From Parvularcula sp. (GTDB lineage Bacteria; Pseudomonadota; Alphaproteobacteria; Caulobacterales; Parvularculaceae), in contig PAIP01000063.1 in NCBI GenBank assembly GCA_002704915.1, positions 1 to 47,958 of the forward strand: 47,958 nucleotides of DNA, written 5' to 3'. Positions 24,832-32,153 of this stretch are shown piece by piece (position 1 is the stretch's first letter; every line of letters starts with the position of its first letter). The position numbers and the translations under genes were made by a program. The notes below the pieces were generated by a model. That model ran no database searches and was not told the DNA's origin. It worked only from the letters and a program-made list of their open reading frames with translations.

Positions 24832-24938
24832 GAGGCTTTTCCTTTCCGCTAAGGCCGTTAGGCCGATTTGCGCCGGCGCGCCAGAGACGAGGCGTGCGGA
24901 CGCTTCCTTTCCCTGCAGCACGGCGCTAGGACACTGCG

Positions 24939-26288
24939 ATGATCTTGTGGGAAATCGACTGGCGCGACCCCCTCGCCGCTTTCGCCCCCCTGGCCGGCGA
25001 GGCGAACGCCCATCTGTTGCATGGCGGCGACCGCTCCCGCGCGGCCGAATGGTCGATCATCGCCGCTTCTCCCGCCGCGGTCATTCGCGCCGAAAAAGGC
25101 GGGGCCGATCCTTTCCTGAGGCTCGACGATTTGTTGCTGGGCCGCGCCCATCCCCGGCTCGATGAAATGGCGGAGTTGCCTTTCACCTCTGGCGCGCTCG
25201 GCTTTGTCGGTTACGAGGCGGCGCGCTTTTTTGAGGATTGTCTCGATCCGCCGCCGTCGCCTTTTTTGCTGCCCGATCTGGCGTTCGGCATCTATGACGC
25301 GGCCGCGCTGTTTTCGCGCGTCAAGCGCAAGGCCTATGTGGCGGGGCGCGATGAGGCCGCGTGCCGGCGTCTTCGCGATGCGTTGGGTCGTGATGATCTT
25401 CCCCGGCCAAGCGCGCCGGAGTTCGGCGCCTTGTCATCAAACTTTTCTGAAGCCGCCTATCGCGATGCGGTCTCCGAAGCGATCGAAAATATTCTCGACG
25501 GCGATTATTATCAGGCCAATCTCTCGCATCAACTGACGGTGAGCGCCGCCGAGGGGTTATCGCCTTTCGATCTTTTTCGCCGCCTTGCGGATGGAAGCGA
25601 CGCCTTCCACGGTGCGCTATTGCAGTACGAAGAAGGCGCAGTGTTGTCCAATTCGCCGGAACGCTTCTTCCGGGTCGAGCAGGGCGCTTATCAGCGCCCG
25701 CGGATTATCGCCGAACCGATCAAAGGAACAAGGCCGCGCGGTCGAACGCCGGAAGAAGACCGGGCGCTCGCCAGCGATCTGCTTGCCGATCCGAAGGACC
25801 GCGCCGAGAATATCATGATCGCCGATCTCTTGCGCAATGATTTGTCGCGCATCTGCCGCGACGGAACCATTCGCGAGGATGCTGTCTGCGCGCTCATGAG
25901 GCTCGCCAATGTGCATCATCTCGTATCGCGGATCAGCGGCGTATTGCGCGAGGGTGTCAGCGCCTCGGATATATTTGCGGCGCTCTTTCCCTGCGGCTCC
26001 ATCACCGGCGCGCCGAAAATCGAAGCCATGAAAGCCATCGCCCGCATCGAAAAGATCGGACGCGGGCCCTATTGCGGCGCCATCGGCTATATGGATGACA
26101 GCGGCGCCATGGATTTCGCCGTGGCGATCCGCACCCTGATTTTGGAAGGCGGCAAGGTTACGATGCCTGTCGGCGGCGGCGTCACCTTGCGGTCTGAGCC
26201 TCAGGCGGAATATGAGGAAACCATCGTCAAGGCGCGCGGCGCGCTTGCGGCGCTGGGCCGGCTCGACGGCGTGGCGGGCGGCGCATGA
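24939..26288 (+). CDS. pabB: Aminodeoxychorismate synthase component I
   Basis: A 449-residue chorismate-utilising enzyme. With PabA-derived ammonia it turns chorismate into 4-amino-4-deoxychorismate for folate. PIKGTRPRGRTPEED carries the lysine that marks PabB; TrpE has alanine (PIAGT). Other family motifs are LLRNDLSRIC, FPCGSITGAPKIEAM and YCGAIGYMDDSGAMDFAVAIRT. The end overlaps pabA by four bases (ATGA), so the subunits are coupled. It is the first gene of a four-gene unit. Confidence 0.94.
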   Translation: MILWEIDWRDPLAAFAPLAGEANAHLLHGGDRSRAAEWSIIAASPAAVIRAEKGGADPFLRLDDLLLGRAHPRLDEMAELPFTSGALGFVGYEAARFFEDCLDPPPSPFLLPDLAFGIYDAAALFSRVKRKAYVAGRDEAACRRLRDALGRDDLPRPSAPEFGALSSNFSEAAYRDAVSEAIENILDGDYYQANLSHQLTVSAAEGLSPFDLFRRLADGSDAFHGALLQYEEGAVLSNSPERFFRVEQGAYQRPRIIAEPIKGTRPRGRTPEEDRALASDLLADPKDRAENIMIADLLRNDLSRICRDGTIREDAVCALMRLANVHHLVSRISGVLREGVSASDIFAALFPCGSITGAPKIEAMKAIARIEKIGRGPYCGAIGYMDDSGAMDFAVAIRTLILEGGKVTMPVGGGVTLRSEPQAEYEETIVKARGALAALGRLDGVAGGA

Positions 26289-26851
26289 TTCTGGTTATCG
26301 ACAATTACGATTCCTTTGTGAACAACCTTGCGCGCTATGTGCGCGAAGAGGGCGCCGAGACGCTTGTCTTGCGCAATGATGCGGCGAGCGTTGAGGAGTG
26401 CCTCGCTATGAAACCTGACGGCGTCATCATCTCGCCGGGGCCGAAGACGCCCTCTGACGCCGGCATATCCGTGGCGTTGTTAAGGGCGCTGGGCGCCGAA
26501 ACCCCGATGCTTGGCGTTTGCCTGGGGCATCAATGTCTGGTGGAGGTCTTTGGCGGGATCACACGGCGGGCGCGCTCGCCGCTCCATGGCGAGGCGAGCG
26601 AAGTTCGCCATGATGGAAAAGGCGTTTTTGCTGGCGTTCCCTCGCCGATGATGGCCGGGCGCTACCATTCCCTGATTTCCGTTCCCGCGCCGGAGGCGCC
26701 CCTGCGCGAGGTCGCATGGAGCGCCGATGGTGAATTGATGGGTGTGATTCATGAGGACCGGTCGTGGTTTGGCGTTCAATTCCATCCGGAATCCCTGCTG
26801 ACCTTGCACGGTCGGCGAATTATTAAAAACTTCCTCGCTTTTTGCAGGTAA
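26285..26851 (+). CDS. pabA: Aminodeoxychorismate synthase glutaminase component
   Basis: A 188-residue class I glutamine amidotransferase with triad Cys79 (GVCLGHQ), His167 and Glu169 (FHPES). It supplies ammonia to PabB. PabA and TrpG are nearly alike in sequence; the pabB neighbour and four-base overlap settle the assignment, although some bacteria share one subunit between both pathways. No trp genes are nearby. pabC starts nine bases after the stop. Confidence 0.93.
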   Translation: MILVIDNYDSFVNNLARYVREEGAETLVLRNDAASVEECLAMKPDGVIISPGPKTPSDAGISVALLRALGAETPMLGVCLGHQCLVEVFGGITRRARSPLHGEASEVRHDGKGVFAGVPSPMMAGRYHSLISVPAPEAPLREVAWSADGELMGVIHEDRSWFGVQFHPESLLTLHGRRIIKNFLAFCR

Positions 26852-26860
26852 GAAAACTCC

Positions 26861-27727
26861 ATGACGTTCTGGTTAAATGGCGAGTTCAAGGAGGAGCGAA
26901 CGGCGATCCACATCGCCGATCGCGGCTTTCTGCTGGGAGACGGTGTTTTTGAAACGGTCATGCTTGTGGACGGCAGGCCCGCCTTTTTCTCCGCGCACAT
27001 CAGGCGGATGCGGGCGGGCGCGGCGGCCCTCGGCATTGAGGCGCATATCGACGAGGATGATCTCGCCGCCGCGGTGATGGAGCTCGCGCGGCGCAATGAC
27101 GCCGGCCATGCCAAAGCCTGGGCGAGGTTGACGCTGACCCGCGGCGTCGGTCCGCGCGGTCTTGCTGTCGTGAAGGGGGAGTGGACGCCGACCCTCCTTA
27201 TTACTGTCAACCGGTACGCCGCGCCGCTCGATCACGGGCCGGCGAAGGTGATTGTTTCCAAACATTGTCGGAACGAACACAGCCTCACAGCGCGTTGGAA
27301 GACGCTGAACTATCTCGACAATATTCTGGCGAAAGATGAGGCGACCGTTGCTGGCGTTGACGATGCGATCATGCTGAATACGGCGCGTCGTGTCGCCTGT
27401 GCGTCTGCCGCCAATGTTTTTCTGGTGCGCGGAGAAACGATAACGACGCCGCCGCTGGAAGAGGGGGCTATGCCGGGAGTGGTGCGCGCGATCGTTCTTG
27501 AGGAAGCGAAGAAAGCGGGGATCGAGGGGAAAACGGCGCCGGTGGAAAGCAACGAGCTGTCTGCAGCGGCCCTTTTTCTTACGAACAGCCTGATCGGCTT
27601 GCGTGCTGCGGCGAAGCGGGGCGGCCGCGAGCCGGATGAGGAAGCGTCAGCCGTTATTGAAAAGCTGAAATCATGCTATGACGCAGCCATGAAAATGGAT
27701 CTCGAAGCATTTGAGGCGTCGCGTTGA
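26861..27727 (+). CDS. pabC: Class IV aminotransferase, probable aminodeoxychorismate lyase
   Basis: A 288-residue PLP protein of fold type IV. The PLP lysine is Lys147 (ARWKTLNYLDNILA) and the N-terminal part has DRGFLLGDGVFET. The family also holds branched-chain and D-amino-acid aminotransferases. The pabB-pabA context points to the lyase that releases p-aminobenzoate and pyruvate. One oddity is the usual E-x-S-x-S-N-F segment, which reads VACASAANVFL here, so the glutamate and first serine are changed. The stop overlaps the next gene (TTGA). Confidence 0.85.
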   Translation: MTFWLNGEFKEERTAIHIADRGFLLGDGVFETVMLVDGRPAFFSAHIRRMRAGAAALGIEAHIDEDDLAAAVMELARRNDAGHAKAWARLTLTRGVGPRGLAVVKGEWTPTLLITVNRYAAPLDHGPAKVIVSKHCRNEHSLTARWKTLNYLDNILAKDEATVAGVDDAIMLNTARRVACASAANVFLVRGETITTPPLEEGAMPGVVRAIVLEEAKKAGIEGKTAPVESNELSAAALFLTNSLIGLRAAAKRGGREPDEEASAVIEKLKSCYDAAMKMDLEAFEASR

Positions 27728-28893
27728 AGGCTTTTTCTCTCAGCGAAGAGCAAATTGCCTGCGTTATTGGGGCCGCGGCGGCCGATGAACTTGCCCGCCG
27801 GTTTAATCGTCATGCGGATTTTCTGACCATCGCTGCGTGGACGCAGGACGCGCCGCTGGGCCGTGGCGGGCTTGCGCTGGACGAAGACGAAAAAGTCGCC
27901 TGCGCGCGCCGTGCCGCAAGCCTTTTCGGCCTTGACGAGGATTATCTGTCGGCTGTATCGGCGGAAAAAATCGCTGACTGGGCGCGCGAGCTGACTGCGG
28001 CTGTGCGACATGAGCTAAAGTCATTTTCCTTCAAGCCTGCGGCGCGCATCGATGGCGACGTCGCGCACGCGCATGGCGCTGATGCGATCTATCAGGATGC
28101 GGCGGCGGCGGCGAATGTGCTTGCCGGGCGCCGCCGGCTGTTGTCTTTCGTTGCGCCGCACAGTCTGTTGGGGCTTGAGCTTTCGCTGCTGACGCCAAAT
28201 CTCCTTGGCATCGAGGCAATCGATGCAAGACGCATGACTCCGGATGAGCTGTCGAGCAATCTATTGTTTGGCGATGTGCTCGTCGCAACACCGACTTTAT
28301 GGCGTTACATGATGCAGGAAGGCTTACGGGCGCCGGACAATTCCCTGGCGGTTTCCTTCGGCGAGCCCATGACGCCTGAGCTTGCGGTGGAAATGCGCAC
28401 CAGCGGCTTCGGCGTCCTGCGTGAGATGTATGGCTCCACTGAAACCGGCCTTATCGCATGGCGCGATAACCCTGGAGAGGCCTTTGTTCTCTTCGACCAC
28501 TGGCGGCGCGCCGGCGACAACCTGCTGCGTCTGTGCCCGGATGGCGAAGAACGCGAAGTGGATGCGATGGATCTTTTGGCGTGGAGCGGTGATCGCAGCT
28601 TTACGCTGTCGGGCCGTCGTGACGGCGCTGTCCAGATCGGCGCGGTGAATGTTTTCCCGGACGCCGTCGCGGAAACCTTGCGCAATCATCCGCATATCGA
28701 GGATTGCCGGATTGCGGTCGGGCGGAGAAGCGACGGCGCGGCGCGTCTCATTGCTCATATTGTTCTTGCGCCCAAAACACCGCCCAATGAGCGCACGGCC
28801 CGTGACATCGATGTCTGGTGCCGGGTCAATCTGCGCCAGCAGGAGCGCCCGCAAATCTATAATTTTGAAATTGAAACGGGCGCGGAAGCATAA
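27724..28893 (+). CDS. Short ANL-superfamily (AMP-binding-like) protein coupled to pabABC
   Basis: A 389-residue protein starting with TTG inside the pabC stop (TTGA), so translationally coupled. It resembles acyl/aryl-CoA ligases: motif A5 is clear (REMYGSTETGLIAW, residues 236-242 for YGSTETG), and the A7-A8 region reads FTLSGRRDGAVQIGAVNVFPDAVAETL. The Ser/Thr/Gly-rich P-loop (A3) expected before it is absent. The catalytic lysine of motif A10 also seems missing: the C-terminus ends RQQERPQIYNFEIETG. Length is well below the 500-550 of full enzymes. It may bind an aromatic acid made by the pab enzymes, or be a partner or degenerate ligase; the function is unknown. Confidence 0.7.
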   Translation: MKAFSLSEEQIACVIGAAAADELARRFNRHADFLTIAAWTQDAPLGRGGLALDEDEKVACARRAASLFGLDEDYLSAVSAEKIADWARELTAAVRHELKSFSFKPAARIDGDVAHAHGADAIYQDAAAAANVLAGRRRLLSFVAPHSLLGLELSLLTPNLLGIEAIDARRMTPDELSSNLLFGDVLVATPTLWRYMMQEGLRAPDNSLAVSFGEPMTPELAVEMRTSGFGVLREMYGSTETGLIAWRDNPGEAFVLFDHWRRAGDNLLRLCPDGEEREVDAMDLLAWSGDRSFTLSGRRDGAVQIGAVNVFPDAVAETLRNHPHIEDCRIAVGRRSDGAARLIAHIVLAPKTPPNERTARDIDVWCRVNLRQQERPQIYNFEIETGAEA

Positions 28894-28907
28894 AGCTTCG
28901 CGCGCCC
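28878..28907. terminator. Hairpin overlapping a stop codon, possible terminator
   Basis: GGGCGCGGAAGC (28878-28889) pairs with GCTTCGCGCGCCC (28895-28907) with one bulge; the loop holds the TAA stop of the ANL-like gene. There is no T tract on either side, so termination would be weak. It separates this gene from the convergent pilus-related gene. Confidence 0.4.
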
Positions 28908-28929
28908 GCAACCTTGTGAGAGTAGGCGG

Positions 28930-29388
28930 CTAGTTGTTGGCGTCGTTGCCCTGGCTGAGCGCCGAGGCCTGTGAATACTTGTTCTGAACCTGCGTTGAGA
29001 CGGCCTGGAACTGGGCCAGGTCATCGCCCACAGTGACGGTCGCTTCGCAATTCGTCGTGCAGTTATAGGTTGTACGCGCCGCGCCGCGATGTACGGTCAG
29101 CATATCGGCGCTTGGCGTGCGCACCCGGATGACAAGGTTTTTGGTCGGTTCGCCGTTCTCATCGAAGACATAAATGTTCGTCAAGCCCGGCGTTTTGCCG
29201 AACAGAAGAATGTTGGCGTTGTCCTGAATGGTGACGTCGGCGATCGCGGGGTTGCCGACGACAATGGACTTGGCGGGGGTTTCCAGTTTGAACGGACGAA
29301 CCTGATCCATTGTCAGCCAGAGCTGTTCCGCCTCGGCGGACTGCACTGAAGCGACGAGAAAAGCGATGGCGGTCAGAATCCTGCGCAT
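28930..29388 (-). CDS. Stand-alone secretin N-domain (T2SS-T3SS_pil_N) protein
   Basis: A 152-residue secreted protein. Signal peptide MRRILTAIAFLVASVQSAEA is followed by a domain like the N-terminal region of CpaC/RcpA secretins: LWLTMDQVRPFKLETPAKSIVVGNPAIADVTIQDNANILLFGKTPGLTNIYVFDENG. The same pattern (KAAIVELPQAAADVLVSQPSVVD) occurs in CpaC in this window. After it come two cysteines (NCTTNC) and a polar tail. It faces away from the pilus operon, divergent from the CNBD regulator. It probably helps secretin assembly or gating in the periplasm (inference). Confidence 0.82.
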   Translation of the reverse strand: MRRILTAIAFLVASVQSAEAEQLWLTMDQVRPFKLETPAKSIVVGNPAIADVTIQDNANILLFGKTPGLTNIYVFDENGEPTKNLVIRVRTPSADMLTVHRGAARTTYNCTTNCEATVTVGDDLAQFQAVSTQVQNKYSQASALSQGNDANN

Positions 29389-29563
29389 GGAGCACCTTCT
29401 TGAATACGAGAATTTTACCCTACCCCATGAGAGGTCAAGGAAAACTTAAAGCAATGAGCCGCATTTCCCCGATCAAACAGGACTTAGCGATAATTTAGGC
29501 GCGAGACTTTTACCCGGGCTTAAAGGGGCTCGGTTAAGAAGGGCATACCGGTGGAGTTTGCAA

Positions 29564-30286
29564 ATGACGGTAGTTTCGATTCGGCCTGCCCAAAAGGATG
29601 AGCCCCAGACGCCGGCGCTTTCCAGTATTGCGCCTTTTGCGGATTTGCCGGAGGCGGTGCTTTCGCTGCTTAACAAGAACAGTGAAACCCGTTTCTACAG
29701 CGCCGGAGAAACGGTTTTTTCCCTCGGGCAGTATGATGGCGCTGAGTTCCTTGCGGTTGTGTCCGGGGCTTTGCGGATTTCCCTGACGGATGGCGCGACC
29801 GGCGCCATGCTGATTGAAGAAACCCCTGAAGGGGGTGTTTTCGGTCTTGAAATCGCCATGGCGGATCCCGACCCGTCCATGTTTCAACAGATCGCCGTGA
29901 CAGCCGAAAAAGATTGTAATCTTGTAGTGATCGATGCGGCGGAGTTTAAATCGATAGCCGCCAATCGCCCATCCTTGATGCGCAATATTGCTGTCTATCT
30001 CGCCGAACAGCTTGTTGCGCAACGGTTTCGCGCCATGGGTGCGCACGCCGCGCCGGAGCAGCGGGTTTACGCCGTGCTGCTTGAGTGCGTGGCGCGCGAT
30101 CCTTTAAGCGGCGTCTGGCGTATTGAGAAGATGCCGAAACACCGTGAGCTGGCGGACAGGGCAGGCGTCGACGAGGCGTCGGCGGCAGGCGCTGTGGCGT
30201 CGCTCATTCAGGAGGGCGTTGCGCAACGAGATTATCCGGGCCTTGTCATTAACGATATGTCGCGGCTGAATACACTGGCAAGCTAG
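29564..30286 (+). CDS. Crp/Fnr-like regulator with cyclic-nucleotide-binding fold
   Basis: A 240-residue protein. The N-terminal cupin-like CNBD (about 20-140) has FYSAGETVFSLGQYDGAEFLAVVSGALRIS. A long helix and a C-terminal winged helix follow (RELADRAGVDEASAAGAVASLIQEGVAQRDYPGLVINDMSRL). The cAMP-contact pattern of Crp is not conserved, so the ligand is unclear and it may respond to protein contacts instead. The ATG at 29564 is used since GGAG lies seven bases upstream; a TTG precedes it. It is 170 bp upstream of the flp pilin gene in the same direction, so it may control the pilus locus. Confidence 0.85.
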   Translation: MTVVSIRPAQKDEPQTPALSSIAPFADLPEAVLSLLNKNSETRFYSAGETVFSLGQYDGAEFLAVVSGALRISLTDGATGAMLIEETPEGGVFGLEIAMADPDPSMFQQIAVTAEKDCNLVVIDAAEFKSIAANRPSLMRNIAVYLAEQLVAQRFRAMGAHAAPEQRVYAVLLECVARDPLSGVWRIEKMPKHRELADRAGVDEASAAGAVASLIQEGVAQRDYPGLVINDMSRLNTLAS

Positions 30287-30312
30287 CAAACAAGCGCTTT
30301 TCATGATGATGG

Positions 30313-30350
30313 TTAAGCCCGGTTAACTATAATCTGTATACAAACATAAT
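30313..30350 (+). promoter_or_regulatory. Candidate flp promoter with near-CtrA box
   Basis: GTTAAGCCCGGTTAAC holds two TTAA half-sites (30313-30316, 30323-30326) spaced by six bases, one short of the CtrA consensus. CATAAT at 30345-30350 fits a -10; a start near 30357 would centre the box at about -37, where CtrA activates pilA in Caulobacter. TATAAT at 30328 is an alternative -10. Confidence 0.35.
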
Positions 30351-30455
30351 ACGGAATGAATTCATCGTTTTTTTACGTCTTGAGACGAAGATGACCCGGT
30401 CTGTAGGGGAAGTCCTCTGCAGCGGTGCAAGTGAAGAGTAAGCAGGAGTCGACAC

Positions 30456-30632
30456 ATGAAAGCTCTCATCAATCGTTTTAAAGCCGATGAATCCGGCGCC
30501 ACGGCCATCGAATACGGCCTGATCGCCGCCCTGATCGCTGTTGCGATCATCGCCGCGGTTCGCGCCGTCGGTACTTCGCTGAGCGGAACCTTCAGCGACA
30601 TCGACGCCGGTCTCGACAACGCGACTTCCTAA
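30456..30632 (+). CDS. flp: Flp-type pilin, major subunit of the Tad pilus
   Basis: A 58-residue prepilin: MKALINRFKADESG, then ATAIEYGLIAALIAVAIIAAV and a short hydrophilic tail. The prepilin peptidase site is the G14-A15 junction, with Glu19 and Tyr20 of the mature protein being the Flp hallmark. The start has AGGAG eight bases upstream. It has its own terminator 50 bp downstream, which lets pilin be made in excess over the assembly proteins that follow. PilA in Caulobacter is the counterpart. Confidence 0.96.
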   Translation: MKALINRFKADESGATAIEYGLIAALIAVAIIAAVRAVGTSLSGTFSDIDAGLDNATS

Positions 30633-30683
30633 GGGACTTCGCAATCGAGTTATGATGTAGGCGTCTAGCGCGCCGCATTTACG

Positions 30684-30712
30684 AAAAAGGAGACCGTTCG
30701 GTCTCCTTTTTT
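30684..30712 (+). terminator. Terminator after the flp pilin gene
   Basis: AAAAAGGAGACC (30684-30695) pairs with GGTCTCCTTTTT (30700-30711) around GTTC, then more T. It is strong and placed to uncouple pilin from cpaA expression. Confidence 0.92.
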
Positions 30713-30783
30713 GTTTATGTCTAACGGAACATTAAGAGCCCTCTGCATATCTTTCACGCTTGTATTTTCCCCCGGAGGCGGGC

Positions 30784-31296
30784 GTGATTGCGATCGCATA
30801 TCTTCTACTTTCTGTGTTTCCCGCGGCGCTGATCATCGCCGCCGCGAACGACATTTACGAGTTCAAGATTCCAAACTGGATATCGATTGTGCTGGTTGCG
30901 GTTTATCCACTGGCGGGATTTGCCGTAGGGGCAAGTTATCACGTAATGGTGGAAGGGGCGCTCATCGGCGCGGCGGCGTTAACCATTGGTTTCGGGCTTT
31001 TCGCCGCCAAGATTGTCGGCGGCGGCGACGCCAAGCTGTTTGCCGCGACCGCCCCCTGGCTTGGGCTCGGCAGTCTCGGCGTTTTCCTGTTCAACACGGC
31101 GATTGCGGGGCTTTTTCTCGCGATCTCCATGGCGATGTTCCGCAAGCTGCCGGTCCTGCCCGTTTACGCTCACGCACCCTGGTTAATGCGTCTCCACGAA
31201 CGCAAGAAAGATCTTCCCTATGCGGTCGCCATTGCGGCCGGGGCACTTCTTAGCTTTTCCCAAACGCCTTACTTCCAATTGGTCATTGGCGGTTAA
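30784..31296 (+). CDS. cpaA: Prepilin peptidase CpaA/TadV
   Basis: A 170-residue polytopic aspartic peptidase (A24 family) that cleaves the Flp leader. The two catalytic aspartates are in AAANDIYEFKIPNW and GGGDAKLF. About five or six membrane segments are visible. The GTG at 30784 is the likely start: GGAGG lies about six bases upstream and the protein then begins directly with a membrane segment. The frame stays open to a TTG at 30760, but that would put the ribosome binding site inside the coding region. Confidence 0.93.
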   Translation: MIAIAYLLLSVFPAALIIAAANDIYEFKIPNWISIVLVAVYPLAGFAVGASYHVMVEGALIGAAALTIGFGLFAAKIVGGGDAKLFAATAPWLGLGSLGVFLFNTAIAGLFLAISMAMFRKLPVLPVYAHAPWLMRLHERKKDLPYAVAIAAGALLSFSQTPYFQLVIGG

Positions 31297-31384
31297 CAAG
31301 ATCAGTTAACAGAGTTTTGAGGAGTTTCCAGCACCATAAGTTCAAGGCGTTCTCTATGGGAAGCACGGAAAAGGCAGGTTCAAA

Positions 31385-32128
31385 ATGAACGTAAGTCGTA
31401 TTGCAATTCTGGGCGTGGCGCTTGTTGCGGGCGCGGGCGCGTTTGTGCTCATGCTCAGTCAGAACAAAGAAGTCGCTCCCGTTCAGATTGTTGAGCCTGT
31501 GCGCGAGGAGACCGTTCGCGTTCTCGTGTCGACGCGCGATATTCAGCGCGGCGAACGTCTCTCGGCGGAAGACACAAGCTGGATCATGTGGCCGAAAAAA
31601 GCCGTCCAGCCGACTTTCATCACCGATCAAAGCGAGGGCTCGCGAGAGGCGGTGGAAACGGCGGTCGCTCGTTCGCTGATCGTTACCGGCGAGCCTATCG
31701 TCAACGCCAAGCTCGTTCGCGCCGATTCGTCCGGTCTCATGGCGGCGATCCTATCTCCTGGCATGCGCGCCGTCACCATGCGTGTTTCTCCGGAAACGTC
31801 GTCAGGAGGTTTTATTCTTCCCGGCGACAAGGTTGACATTATGTCTACGGGCGGACGCGGTTCGACAGGACCTGCACGAACCATTTTCAAAGAAGTGCGC
31901 GTGGTTGCTGTTGACACGATGGTTTCAGAGAACAGTGAAGCAACCAATCTCGCGGCGTCAAATGTGACGCTTGAGCTTGCGCCGACAGACGCAGAAGCTT
32001 TTCTTTCCGCGCGCGACAGCGGCACGTTGAGCCTCGTCTTGCGCAGCATCTTCAAGCCGGAAACCGAGCTTCAGGCGACGGAACGGCGTTCATCCAATGT
32101 GAGTGTAATTCGTTATGGGCGTTCGTAA
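31385..32128 (+). CDS. cpaB: Flp pilus assembly protein CpaB (RcpC)
   Basis: A 247-residue periplasmic protein with an N-terminal anchor (IAILGVALVAGAGAFVLML). A SAF domain follows (VRVLVSTRDIQRGERLSAEDTSW), then a conserved region AAILSPGMRAVTMRVSPETSSGGFILPGDKVDIM. CpaB links the inner-membrane machine to the secretin. It is 88 bp after cpaA; cpaC follows 25 bp after its stop. Confidence 0.93.
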   Translation: MNVSRIAILGVALVAGAGAFVLMLSQNKEVAPVQIVEPVREETVRVLVSTRDIQRGERLSAEDTSWIMWPKKAVQPTFITDQSEGSREAVETAVARSLIVTGEPIVNAKLVRADSSGLMAAILSPGMRAVTMRVSPETSSGGFILPGDKVDIMSTGGRGSTGPARTIFKEVRVVAVDTMVSENSEATNLAASNVTLELAPTDAEAFLSARDSGTLSLVLRSIFKPETELQATERRSSNVSVIRYGRS

Positions 32129-32153
32129 TCAAAAACCGGCTGAGGGGGATCAG

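Noticed and set aside
29520-29537. TTAA pair upstream of the CNBD regulator as a CtrA site
   Set aside because: The spacing is ten bases, which does not fit CtrA.
31293-31309. TTAA pair between cpaA and cpaB as a CtrA site
   Set aside because: The half-sites are nine bases apart and one overlaps the end of cpaA; the spacing is too far from N7.
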